DNA of 64,000 bases, taken from Bradyrhizobium sp. SZCCT0153 (GTDB lineage: Bacteria; Pseudomonadota; Alphaproteobacteria; Rhizobiales; Xanthobacteraceae). Of the stretch, positions 8,498 through 16,245 are shown in pieces (positions within the stretch are counted from its first letter, which is position 1; every line of letters begins with the position of its first letter). The stretch lies in assembly GCF_018129995.1 (NCBI RefSeq), contig NZ_JAFCKS010000002.1, forward strand, positions 868,001-932,000, in the 5' to 3' direction. The translations under genes and the position numbers were made by a program. The notes below the pieces were generated by a model. That model was not told the DNA's origin. It saw nothing but the letters and a program-made list of their open reading frames with translations, and searched no databases.

Positions 8498-8513
8498 ATT
8501 TAAAGCCTAAAGT
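8498..8513 (-). promoter_or_regulatory. candidate MarR operator upstream of the leftward Liv operon
   Basis: Read on the minus strand, ACTTTAGGCTTTAAAT matches the perfect inverted repeat ATTTTATGCTTAAAAT at 16977 in 13 of 16 positions. It lies in the 518-base divergent promoter region (8241-8758), about 260 bases before the binding-protein gene. The long leader between site and gene holds no gene I can support. Confidence 0.5.
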
Positions 8514-8687
8514 ATTGTTGGTGGGGCCGTCAACTCGTGTCATGGCCCCGTCAGAAAAAATGTTGCTGCATACAATTTCTCCAGGCTCTGCCAATTCAGT
8601 CGCATCTTTGCTGCCTAATTCAGCCTGCTCGATGCCCCCTGCGGGCGCCCGCGCCGGATGCTGCCGCGCACATTTGACGGGCCAATT

Positions 8688-8703
8688 AGTTTATGGTTGA
8701 AAT
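8688..8703 (+). promoter_or_regulatory. candidate MarR operator before the rightward catabolic operon
   Basis: AGTTTATGGTTGAAAT matches ATTTTATGCTTAAAAT at 16977 in 13 of 16 positions. It lies 56 bases before the ATG of the first gene and just downstream of a -35-like TTGACG (8674-8679), where a bound repressor would block transcription. Confidence 0.52.
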
Positions 8704-8758
8704 ATATTGGTCGGCCGCCGACGACCGATCCTCCCATGCCCGTTCGAGGAGTAGGACG

Positions 8759-9541
8759 ATGCGCATCTACTGGCAGAGCTTCGTCGATGCGAGCGTGAAC
8801 GCGCCCTACATGGCGCGGCTGTCCGAGTACCTCAACACGATCGCGGCGCCCGGCACGACCGTCGATGTCGAGGGCATTTCGCCGCCGGACCGCGAGTTCG
8901 GCCGGCTCGCCGAATTGCGCTGCGCGGTGCAGGCCATCGACAACGGGATCGCGGCCGAGGAGAGCGGGTACGACGCCTTCGTGATGGGGCACTTCCAGGA
9001 CCCCGGTCTCTACGAGCTTCGCTCGGCGCTCGACATTCCCGTGATCGGGACCGGCGAGGCAACCTTGCTTGCTGCATCGCAGCTTGGCCGTCGTCTCGGT
9101 CTCGTGACGCTCGACCCGGTTTTCGAGGTCTGGCACTACGAGCAGGCCGAGCGGTACGGTCTCGGCGATCGCATCGTTCACGTGACCGGTCTCGGCTGCA
9201 AGCCCGAGGATTTCGCCGGCGCATTCGCGGGCGATCAGGCCGCGCAGGCCCGCATGATCAAGGATTTTGTCGCCTGCGCCCTTCCGCTCGTGGAACACGG
9301 CGCCGATGTCGTGATCCCTGCCGGTGTGCTGCCCGGTCTTCTGATCGGACGGGAGCACGGCCTGAAGGTCGGGCACGCCCCCGTGGTCAATTGCGCAGCG
9401 GTCGCTTTGAAGAATGCCGAGATGTGGGTTCAGCTCAGGCAGCTCAACGGCACCGAGCCCAGCCGCGGGCCGAGCTTCAAGCGCGCCAGCGACCTGGCGC
9501 GCAACGATTTCCGCGCCCTGCTTGTCCGCAACAAGAGTTAG
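8759..9541 (+). CDS. Asp/Glu-racemase-superfamily protein lacking both catalytic cysteines
   Basis: This 260-residue protein has the hydantoin/aspartate racemase fold pattern: N-terminal MRIYWQSF strand, YDAFVMGHFQDPGLYELR, PVIGTGEA, then GRRLGLVTL. Active racemases carry Cys at GCF-x-DPGL and at a later GC(T/A)G. Here the positions read GHFQDPGL and IPAGVLPG, so neither Cys is present. The protein is therefore unlikely to racemise by the two-base Cys mechanism; a hydrolytic, decarboxylating, isomerase or binding role is possible. GAGGAG eight bases upstream selects the ATG at 8759. First gene of a seven-gene rightward operon. Confidence 0.78.
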   Translation: MRIYWQSFVDASVNAPYMARLSEYLNTIAAPGTTVDVEGISPPDREFGRLAELRCAVQAIDNGIAAEESGYDAFVMGHFQDPGLYELRSALDIPVIGTGEATLLAASQLGRRLGLVTLDPVFEVWHYEQAERYGLGDRIVHVTGLGCKPEDFAGAFAGDQAAQARMIKDFVACALPLVEHGADVVIPAGVLPGLLIGREHGLKVGHAPVVNCAAVALKNAEMWVQLRQLNGTEPSRGPSFKRASDLARNDFRALLVRNKS

Positions 9542-9574
9542 GCCGGGCGCGATGACCAGTCTGGAGAGCGAGAC

Positions 9575-10003
9575 ATGATGACCCCTGAGAAGATCCTCTA
9601 TGAGACCGAAGTGACCGCGACGGGAGGCCGGGACGGCAAGGCCGCAAGCGCCGACGGCCTGCTATCGGTGTCGCTGTCCCTGCCGAAATCGATGGGCGGC
9701 CCTGGCGGCGAGGGGACCAATCCGGAGCAGCTGTTTGCGGCGGGCTACGCTGCGTGCTTCCTTGGTGCGGTCAAGCTGGTGGCGCGGACCCGGAAGGTCG
9801 TGCCGTCCGCCGAGCCCTCGGTGACCGCGAAGGTCGCGATGGGGCCGGTTCCGGTCGGATATGCGCTCGCGGTCGAATTGAAGGTCAGCCTGCCCGGGAT
9901 CGAGAAATCGGTTGCGGAGGAGGTGGTTGCCGGTGCGCATGAGCGTTGTCCCTATTCGAACGCGACGCGTGGCAATATCGAAGTCAAGCTGACGGTGATC
10001 TGA
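9575..10003 (+). CDS. ohr: organic hydroperoxide resistance protein (OsmC/Ohr family)
   Basis: A 142-residue Ohr-type thiol peroxidase that reduces organic hydroperoxides in the cytoplasm, normally with lipoylated proteins as electron donor. Both catalytic cysteines are present: C61 in AAGYAACFLGAV and C125 in HERCPYSNATRGN. The N-terminal YETEVTATGGRDGKA is typical of Ohr rather than OsmC. It lies 33 bases after the racemase-like gene and 11 before the thiolase-like gene, so it is cotranscribed with catabolic enzymes. It may protect against peroxides or quinones formed during aromatic oxidation. No OhrR-type gene is adjacent. Confidence 0.9.
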   Translation: MMTPEKILYETEVTATGGRDGKAASADGLLSVSLSLPKSMGGPGGEGTNPEQLFAAGYAACFLGAVKLVARTRKVVPSAEPSVTAKVAMGPVPVGYALAVELKVSLPGIEKSVAEEVVAGAHERCPYSNATRGNIEVKLTVI

Positions 10004-10014
10004 GGTGCCGACCA

Positions 10015-11193
10015 GTGAATAATTCCCAGCGCACACCGTACGACGGCGTCGTGATGGCAGCTCCCGTCACGATTCCCTATGTGCGCTACTCCGTCGAGAG
10101 CGCGCAGTGGTGGATCGGCCGCGCGCTCAGTGCGCTGGTCGCGCAGGCGGGCATCAAGGCCGCCGACATCGACGGTCTCTGCGTCTCCAGCTTCACCATG
10201 GGGACCGACAGCGGCATCGGACTGACGCAGCATTTCGGGCTCTGCGTCCGATGGCTCGACACCATCCCGCTCGGCGGCGCCAGCGCGATTGCGGCTTTGC
10301 GCAAGGCGGCGCGCGCAGTTCAGGCCCATGACGCCGACATCGTTGCCTGCGTGGCCGGCGATACCAACCACGTCGATTCCTTCCGGCTGACGCTCGAGAA
10401 CTTTTCACGCTTCAACCAGGACGCCGTCTACCCCTACGGTGCGGGCGGAGCCAATTCGAGCTTCGCGCTGATCGCCCGCAACTATATGCGGACCTACGGC
10501 ATCACGCGTGAGGATGTCGGCAGGATCGCGATCGCCCAGCGCGCCAACGCGCTGCGCAATCCGAACGCACTGATGAAGGCACCGCTGACGCTGGAGCAGT
10601 ATCTCGCGGCCCGGCCGATTTCCGACCCGATCCACTTGTTCGACTGCGTGATGCCTTGCGCCGGCGCGGAAGCCTTCCTGGTGATGCGCGAGGAGACCGC
10701 GGCGTCGCTGGGCTTGCCGGCGGCCAGGCTGCTGTCCACGATCGAGCGGCACAACGCCTTTGCCGACGACCCGATGCAGGTGCGCGGCGGGTGGGCGATG
10801 GATGTCGGCGAGCTCTATGCGATGGCCGGCGTGAAGCCCGACGATCTCGATGTCGTGCAGACCTACGACGACTATCCCGTCATCACCATGATGCAGTTCG
10901 AGGACCTCGGCTTCTGCAAGAAGGGCGAGGGGGCAGAATTCGTGCGCGAGCATGATCTCACGATCGAAGGTGACTTTCCGCACAACACGTCGGGCGGGCA
11001 GCTCTCGGTCGGACAGGCCGGCGCCGCCGGTGCCTATCTCGGTCTCGTCGAAGGGCTACGGCAAGTCCTGGGAACCGCGGGCCCGACCCAGGTGAAGAAT
11101 GCGAGCCTCGGTTTGGCCTCGGGGTTCGGTATGATCAATTATGATCGCGGTCTCGCCTCGGGCGCCGTGATCTTTGCAGGGCCTTCGCGATGA
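10015..11193 (+). CDS. thiolase-fold protein without nucleophilic Cys (Ltp2-like)
   Basis: A 392-residue thiolase-superfamily protein, started at GTG 10015 (GAGG nine bases upstream), which keeps the N-terminal RTPYDGVVM segment. The position of the thiolase nucleophile (N-x-C-x-S-G-x-x-A) reads LGGASAIAAL, so the Cys is replaced by Gly at about residue 87-88. The C-terminal HNTSGGQLSVGQAGAAGAYL and the TYDDYPVI segment near 290 are retained. Cys-less thiolases paired with DUF35 proteins, such as Ltp2-ChsH2 in steroid side-chain degradation, are retro-aldolases that use Tyr residues. The next gene, overlapping by ATGA, carries a DUF35 domain, so an aldolase pair is the best guess. Confidence 0.8.
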   Translation: MNNSQRTPYDGVVMAAPVTIPYVRYSVESAQWWIGRALSALVAQAGIKAADIDGLCVSSFTMGTDSGIGLTQHFGLCVRWLDTIPLGGASAIAALRKAARAVQAHDADIVACVAGDTNHVDSFRLTLENFSRFNQDAVYPYGAGGANSSFALIARNYMRTYGITREDVGRIAIAQRANALRNPNALMKAPLTLEQYLAARPISDPIHLFDCVMPCAGAEAFLVMREETAASLGLPAARLLSTIERHNAFADDPMQVRGGWAMDVGELYAMAGVKPDDLDVVQTYDDYPVITMMQFEDLGFCKKGEGAEFVREHDLTIEGDFPHNTSGGQLSVGQAGAAGAYLGLVEGLRQVLGTAGPTQVKNASLGLASGFGMINYDRGLASGAVIFAGPSR

Positions 11194-12431
11194 TCGATCC
11201 GATCAACCCACCCGGGCGCAAGAACCCGCTGCTGCGGACGCGGCTTCCCGCGTCGCCGCCGCGGCCGCGCAGCCGCACGTCACACGGGTTCACGCGAGCG
11301 GCCGCCGAAGGCCGCTTCGTGCTGCAGCGCTGCGAAGCCTGCGGCGTCTTCGCTTATCCGGCGCGGGAGGCTTGTCCGTCCTGCCTGTCGCCCGACCTCG
11401 TCTTCGTCGACGCGCCGCGCCGGGGCACGCTTCTCGCCGAGACGACGGCGCGGGTGCCGAGCGATGTCTATTTTCGCGAACGGGCGCCGTGGCGGATCGG
11501 TCTCGTCAAGATGGATTGCGGTCCGACGATCGTGACGCATCTGCACGCCGATTGCGTCGAGGGCGCAGCGGTCCGCATGTCGTTTCAGCTCGACAAGAGC
11601 GGTCAGGCTGTGGCCTTTGCCCGACCCGAGGGGGAGACTCCCAATATGGCAGACGACAGGCAATGGCGGGAAATGACGGCCGATCCGAAGTTCAGGCGGG
11701 CGCTCGTGACCAACGGTCGTAGCGTGGTCGGACAGGAAGCCGTCGCCGCGTTGAAGGCCGCGGGTGCGAAAACCGTGTTCGTCGGCGTGTCCGAACCTTG
11801 GCGGCCGTTTGCCGGCGAAGAGCTGCTGCGCGGGCAGCAGGGCATCGAAGTCGTGACCCTGGACGCCGCCGATGAGAAATCCGCCGTCGATCTCGCCGCC
11901 GACATCGGCGGCAAGGTGGATATCCTGGTGAACACCACCGAATATGTACGGCCGGGCGGCCTGCTCGACCGCAGGGGCACGAGCATCGCCCGGGACGAGG
12001 TCGATCAGGCCTATCTCGGCTTCATCAATCTCGCTCAGGCCTTTGGGCCCGCCATGCGGATGCGCGGCGCCGACGGCATCAACAACAGCGTGGCATGGGT
12101 CAACGTCCTGTCGGTCTATGCGCTCGCCAACTGGCCCGCCTTCGGCGCTTACTCGGCCTCGCAGGCCGCGTGCCTGTCGCTCTCGCACTGTCTTCGTGCG
12201 GAGCTGCGGCCGGGTGGCATCAAGCTGATGAACCTGTTCACGGGGCCGGTTGACACCGAGTGGTTTCAGACCGTGCCGCCGCCGAAGGTGGCCCCGCGCG
12301 CGATTGCGCAGGCGATCGTGTCGGGGCTGAGGGGCGGGCTCGAAGAGATCTATGTCGGAGATGTCGCCGAGGAAATCCGGCAGCGTCTCGCGGCCAATCC
12401 GAAAGCGCTCGAGCGCGAGCTCGACAGGTGA
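11190..12431 (+). CDS. DUF35 zinc-ribbon/OB-fold fused to a degenerate short-chain dehydrogenase
   Basis: A 413-residue fusion. Residues about 35-150 form a DUF35 domain: zinc ribbon C48-x2-C51...C62-x2-C65 then an OB fold with the usual GTLLAETTARVP and FRERAPWRIGLVKMD. Residues 165-413 resemble an SDR (VDILVNTT, LSVYALANWP, GAYSAS). The nucleotide loop reads VTNGRSVVGQ instead of TGxxxGxG, and the active-site Y-x3-K reads Y321-SAS-Q325, so the catalytic Lys is missing and redox activity is doubtful. DUF35 proteins form complexes with thiolase-like partners, here the gene just upstream (ATGA overlap). The SDR half may be a binding or scaffold module. Confidence 0.82.
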   Translation: MIDPINPPGRKNPLLRTRLPASPPRPRSRTSHGFTRAAAEGRFVLQRCEACGVFAYPAREACPSCLSPDLVFVDAPRRGTLLAETTARVPSDVYFRERAPWRIGLVKMDCGPTIVTHLHADCVEGAAVRMSFQLDKSGQAVAFARPEGETPNMADDRQWREMTADPKFRRALVTNGRSVVGQEAVAALKAAGAKTVFVGVSEPWRPFAGEELLRGQQGIEVVTLDAADEKSAVDLAADIGGKVDILVNTTEYVRPGGLLDRRGTSIARDEVDQAYLGFINLAQAFGPAMRMRGADGINNSVAWVNVLSVYALANWPAFGAYSASQAACLSLSHCLRAELRPGGIKLMNLFTGPVDTEWFQTVPPPKVAPRAIAQAIVSGLRGGLEEIYVGDVAEEIRQRLAANPKALERELDR

Positions 12432-12465
12432 AACGCGGATTTCAACCAAGCCGGAGGACGTGACG

Positions 12466-13248
12466 ATGCAAAGCAAGAATCTCCTGGAGCTGGCGGGTGC
12501 GATTTCTTCCGGCGTGGTGCGCGTCGTCGATCTGACCTTCACGCTCAGTCCGGATTTTCCCGTCATCGTGCTGCCGCCGGAATTCGGCCAGGCGGCGCCA
12601 GTCCGCATCCAGGAGATCTCGCGCTATGACGGTCGCGGCCCGGCTTGGTACTGGAACAATGTCACGTTCGGCGAACATACCGGCACGCATTTCGATGCGC
12701 CGATTCACTGGTTCACCGGCAAGAACCTGCCCAACAATGCCGTCGACACCATGCCGACCAAGGACATGATCGCGCCGGCCTGCGTGATCGACTGCTCCGC
12801 GCAGGCGGCGCAGGATCCCGACTTCGTGCTGACGGTTCCGATCGTCGAAGCCTGGGAAGCGCAGCACGGCCGGATTCCCGAGCGCAACTGGGTGCTGCTG
12901 CGGACCGACTGGTCGAAGAAGGGCTGGCGCGACTATTCCAATCTCAGGGACGATGGCGCGCATACGCCGGGTCCGAATCCGGCCGTCATGAAATGGCTGG
13001 TCGAGGAGCGCGGCGTCATCGGGTTCGGCACCGAGACCATCGGCACCGATGCGGGGCAGGCCGGGCATTTCGAGCCGCCTTACCCGGCGCATCACTTCCT
13101 GCACGGCGCGGGCCGCTACGGCCTGCAATGTCTCTGCAATCTGGATCAGCTTCCCGCCACCGGGGCCGTCATCGTGGCCTCGCCACTGAAGATCCAGAAC
13201 GGCTCCGGCAGTCCGCTTCGCGTCATCGCGCTGGTCTCGTCAACCTGA
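12466..13248 (+). CDS. cyclase-family metal hydrolase, isatin-hydrolase-like
   Basis: A 260-residue member of the cyclase/kynurenine-formamidase superfamily with the metal motif EHTGTHFDAPIHW (residues 70-82) that binds Mn or Zn through His71, His75 and Asp77. From memory of the family, the segments DPDFVLT...VEAWEAQHG, TETIGTDAGQAGHFEPP and NLDQLPATGAVIVASPLKI resemble isatin hydrolase much more than kynurenine formamidase. Isatin hydrolase opens isatin to isatinate, which leads towards anthranilate, and the anthraniloyl-CoA-type monooxygenase lies 4 kb away. GGAGG eight bases upstream supports ATG 12466. Another cyclic amide or lactone substrate cannot be excluded. Confidence 0.82.
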   Translation: MQSKNLLELAGAISSGVVRVVDLTFTLSPDFPVIVLPPEFGQAAPVRIQEISRYDGRGPAWYWNNVTFGEHTGTHFDAPIHWFTGKNLPNNAVDTMPTKDMIAPACVIDCSAQAAQDPDFVLTVPIVEAWEAQHGRIPERNWVLLRTDWSKKGWRDYSNLRDDGAHTPGPNPAVMKWLVEERGVIGFGTETIGTDAGQAGHFEPPYPAHHFLHGAGRYGLQCLCNLDQLPATGAVIVASPLKIQNGSGSPLRVIALVSST

Positions 13249-13305
13249 AGCGAACACATTGCACTTGCCCATCAGAACAAGAAACCCTCACGAAAGACAG
13301 GTGCC

Positions 13306-14463
13306 ATGAACGTGATCAAGAGCCTGCTGGTCACCACTGCTTTGCTCGTTGCCGTCTCGAATAATGCGCAAGCGGAAATTCTGATTGGATTCGTCACCGG
13401 ACTCAGCGGGTCGGTGTCCTCGATCGGAATTCCGAACGCGAGGGGGATCGCTGCGGGGCAGGCCTACGTCGGAGAGATCGGCGGCGAGAAGCTGCGGGTC
13501 ATCCAGCTTGACGACGGCTCCGATCCGACCGCCTCGGCGCGCAACGCCCGCAAGCTGGTCGAGCAGGAGAAGGTCGATGTTCTCATCGGCACCTCCGGCG
13601 CGCCGCAGACACTGGCGATGGCGACGGCGGCGATCGAGATGAAGATCCCGATGATCGCGGTGTCCCCGATCGCACCGGTGCCGGCCGGAGACGGCGGGCC
13701 ATGGGTGGTGCAAACGCCGCAGCCGACGCCGCTTCTCGTGCAGGGCATCGTCGACCACATGAAGACGCGGGGACTCAAGACGGTAGCGTTCATCGGCTTC
13801 TCCGATGCGTTCGGCGACCTCATGTACAATTCGCTCGAGCAAAGTGCGAAGACGGCCGACATCAAGGTCATCGCCAATGAACGCTACGCGCGATCCGACT
13901 CGTCGGTGACGGCCCAGGTGTTGCGCGCGCTTGCCGCACGTCCCGACGCCATCATGCTGGGCGGCACCGGAACGCCTGGGGCGTTGCCGGTCATCGCCTT
14001 GTCCGAGCGCGGATACAAGGGACCGCTGTACGGCAATCACGGGCTCATCAGCGCCGATTTCCTCCGTCTGGCCGGCAAGGCCGCCAACGGCATCATCTGC
14101 CCGACCGGACCGGTGACCGCGGCTGAGCAGCTTCCAGCCGGCAACCCGATCCAGAAGGTTGCCCTGGATTTCCGGACGGCCTTTGAGAAGGCGAACGGCG
14201 AGGCGCCGACGGATTCGTTCTCGTCCTATTCGTTCGACGGCTGGCTGGTTTTCGTCGATGCGGCCAAGCGCGCGATGGCAACCGGTGCCAAGCCCGGTTC
14301 GCCGGAATTCCGCACCGCGCTGCGTGAGGCGCTGTTCACGACCAAAGAGGTCGTTGGGACGCAAGGCGTTTATACCTACACGCCGGCGGATCGGCACGGC
14401 GTCGATGGTCGTTCGCGCATCATGGTCCAGATCGAAGACGGCAAATACAAGCTGCTGCCCTGA
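13306..14463 (+). CDS. second Liv-type periplasmic substrate-binding protein
   Basis: A 385-residue paralogue of the binding protein at 7092. It shares the signal-peptide layout, the IGFVTGLSG-VSSIGIPNARG opening, LRVIQLDDGSDPTASARNA, DVLIGTSGAP and IGFSDAFGDLMYNSL. Differences in the ligand-facing loops (for example SPIAPVPAGDGGPW) suggest a different ligand. No permease accompanies it in this operon, so it probably feeds the Liv permease encoded at 3528-7047. It is placed 57 bases after the cyclase gene and 11 before the ligase gene. Confidence 0.92.
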   Translation: MNVIKSLLVTTALLVAVSNNAQAEILIGFVTGLSGSVSSIGIPNARGIAAGQAYVGEIGGEKLRVIQLDDGSDPTASARNARKLVEQEKVDVLIGTSGAPQTLAMATAAIEMKIPMIAVSPIAPVPAGDGGPWVVQTPQPTPLLVQGIVDHMKTRGLKTVAFIGFSDAFGDLMYNSLEQSAKTADIKVIANERYARSDSSVTAQVLRALAARPDAIMLGGTGTPGALPVIALSERGYKGPLYGNHGLISADFLRLAGKAANGIICPTGPVTAAEQLPAGNPIQKVALDFRTAFEKANGEAPTDSFSSYSFDGWLVFVDAAKRAMATGAKPGSPEFRTALREALFTTKEVVGTQGVYTYTPADRHGVDGRSRIMVQIEDGKYKLLP

Positions 14464-14474
14464 GCGAGGCGGAT

Positions 14475-16130
14475 GTGACGGAGAGCAACGTACAGGCAAT
14501 GGCTGGCCCCGTCGTCGGAGACGGCGGCGTGGCGCCGGCCTGGGCGCGCGCAGTCGAGCTGTTTCCGCCGCAGGACCGGATTCTCTCGACCATCCTCGCG
14601 CGGCAGGCTGCGCGCTATGGCGACCGCGTCCTGCTCGTGTCGGGCGAGACGCGCTGGACCTACGCGCAAACCGCGGCGATTGCGGCGGCGTCTGCACAGA
14701 CGCTTGCCGACGCCGGGATCAGGGCCGGCGACCGGGTCGCGCTGATGTGCTCCAATCGGCCGGAATTTCTTCAGGTCTATCTCGGCTGCGCCTGGCTCGG
14801 CGCGATCGCGGTGCCGATCAACACGGCGCTGCGTGGTTTCCAGCTGTCCCACATCTTCCGCAATTCGCGTCCCGCGCTCCTCGTCATCGAAGCCGCGCTT
14901 CTCGCGGCGATCGGGACGGTCGACGGGGACGTCGAGCTTCCGTCCCGGACGTGGACCGTCGGGCCCGTCGCCGAAACGAGCGAGACGACCTCTTCGGTGC
15001 CGTTGCCGGCCCTCGCAGCCGAAGCCCCGGCCGGGGCCGTGCGTCCCGGCGACACCGTCGCCATCCTCTACACGTCAGGCACCACCGGACCGGCCAAGGG
15101 CGTATGCTGCCCGCAGGCGCAATTGTTCTGGTGGGGCGTCTACTCGGCGCGGGCGCTTGGCATCCGCGATGGCGACGTGCTGTTCACCACGCTGCCGCTG
15201 TTTCACACCAACGCGCTGAATGCGTTCTATCAGGCCGTCCTGAACGGCTGCACCTATGTGCTGGAGCCGAAATTTTCGGCGTCGGGCTTCTGGGCGGCGG
15301 CGCGTCGACACAATGCGACCGTCGGCTATCTGCTCGGCGCCATGGCATCGATGCTTTTGGCGCAGCCCGTGAGCGCGGACGAGTCAGCGCATCGACTTCG
15401 CGTCGCGCTCGGAGGTGGCGTGCCGCCTCAGATCCACCGGCCGTTCCTCGAGCGGTTCGGCGTGCCGCTGGTCGACGGCTACGGGTCGACGGAGACCAAT
15501 TTCGTGTTCGCCGGTCCGATTCCTTCGGATCGTCCGGGGACGATGGGATATCTGGCTGACGGCGTCGAGGCCCGCATCGTCGATGCGGATGATTCCGCCC
15601 TGCCTGACGGGCAGGCGGGTGAGCTGGTGCTGCGCGCCCTGGAGCCTTTCGCGTTCGCGACCGGCTATTTCGGCATGCCGGAGAAAACGGTCGAGGCGTG
15701 GCGAAACCTCTGGTTCCATTCGGGCGACCGCGTCCTCCGGGACGCCGACGGGCATTACCGCTTCATCGATCGCATGAAGGATTCGATCCGCAGGCGCGGC
15801 GAGAACGTATCCTCGTGGGAGGTCGAGCAGACCATCCAGTCCCATTCGGCGGTTGCGGCCTGCGCGGTCTATCCTTTGCCGTCGGAACTGGGAGAGGACG
15901 AGGTCGCGGTCGCAATCTTGCCGGAGCCCGGCCAATCACTGCAGCCCGTCGACATCATCCGCTACTGCGAAGGGCAGATCGCCTATTTCGCCATTCCCCG
16001 CTATGTGCGGATCGTGAGCCAGATGCCGCTGACGGAGAATGGCAAGATCAAGAAAGGCGTGCTGCGCGACGCCGGCGTGACGACGGATACGTGGGACCGC
16101 GAAGCGGCCGGCATCCGGGTGCGACGCTAG
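14475..16130 (+). CDS. acyl/aryl-CoA ligase (AMP-forming)
   Basis: A 551-residue adenylate-forming ligase that would activate a carboxylic acid to its CoA thioester. It has P-loop-like YTSGTTGPAKGV (199-210), the A5 motif DGYGSTETN, A7 HSGDRVLRDADG, A8 DRMKDSIRRRGENVSS and the C-terminal catalytic Lys in ENGKIKKGVL. The general pattern is closest to the CaiC/fatty-acid CoA ligase group; nothing visible fixes the substrate. The GTG start at 14475 is preceded by GAGG at 5 bases. Last gene of the operon; it probably supplies the CoA ester used by the monooxygenase at 17043 or by the thiolase-like protein. Confidence 0.88.
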   Translation: MTESNVQAMAGPVVGDGGVAPAWARAVELFPPQDRILSTILARQAARYGDRVLLVSGETRWTYAQTAAIAAASAQTLADAGIRAGDRVALMCSNRPEFLQVYLGCAWLGAIAVPINTALRGFQLSHIFRNSRPALLVIEAALLAAIGTVDGDVELPSRTWTVGPVAETSETTSSVPLPALAAEAPAGAVRPGDTVAILYTSGTTGPAKGVCCPQAQLFWWGVYSARALGIRDGDVLFTTLPLFHTNALNAFYQAVLNGCTYVLEPKFSASGFWAAARRHNATVGYLLGAMASMLLAQPVSADESAHRLRVALGGGVPPQIHRPFLERFGVPLVDGYGSTETNFVFAGPIPSDRPGTMGYLADGVEARIVDADDSALPDGQAGELVLRALEPFAFATGYFGMPEKTVEAWRNLWFHSGDRVLRDADGHYRFIDRMKDSIRRRGENVSSWEVEQTIQSHSAVAACAVYPLPSELGEDEVAVAILPEPGQSLQPVDIIRYCEGQIAYFAIPRYVRIVSQMPLTENGKIKKGVLRDAGVTTDTWDREAAGIRVRR

Positions 16131-16178
16131 AGCATGATCCGGAAAAGTGCGAAGCGGTTTTCCGAAAAGATCATGCTC
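16130..16178. repeat. intergenic palindrome, GCATGATCCGGAAAA family, copy 1
   Basis: GAGCATGATCCGGAAAA and its near-complement TTTTCCGAAAAGATCATGCTC fold into an imperfect hairpin. A related copy is at 23671-23716. I recognise it as a common palindrome in Bradyrhizobium and Rhodopseudomonas genomes. It begins at the last base of the ligase stop codon. Confidence 0.75.
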
Positions 16179-16188
16179 AAACAACAAC

Positions 16189-16231
16189 CTAAAGCGCGAT
16201 GACGATACGTCCCAATCTCATCGCGCTTTAG
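16189..16231. repeat. perfect 14-bp inverted repeat between convergent genes
   Basis: CTAAAGCGCGATGA and TCATCGCGCTTTAG flank a 15-base loop. It stands between the 3' ends of the ligase gene and the convergent MarR gene and could end transcription from both sides, though no clear T-run follows. It sits directly next to the preceding palindrome, a pairing I also recognise from bradyrhizobial genomes. Confidence 0.65.
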
Positions 16232-16245
16232 TCCCCGGGGGCGGC

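Noticed and set aside
9946..10014. A longer N-terminus for the thiolase-like protein
   Set aside because: It would overlap the end of ohr by 58 bases; the GTG at 10015 with GAGG upstream keeps the conserved N-terminal segment.
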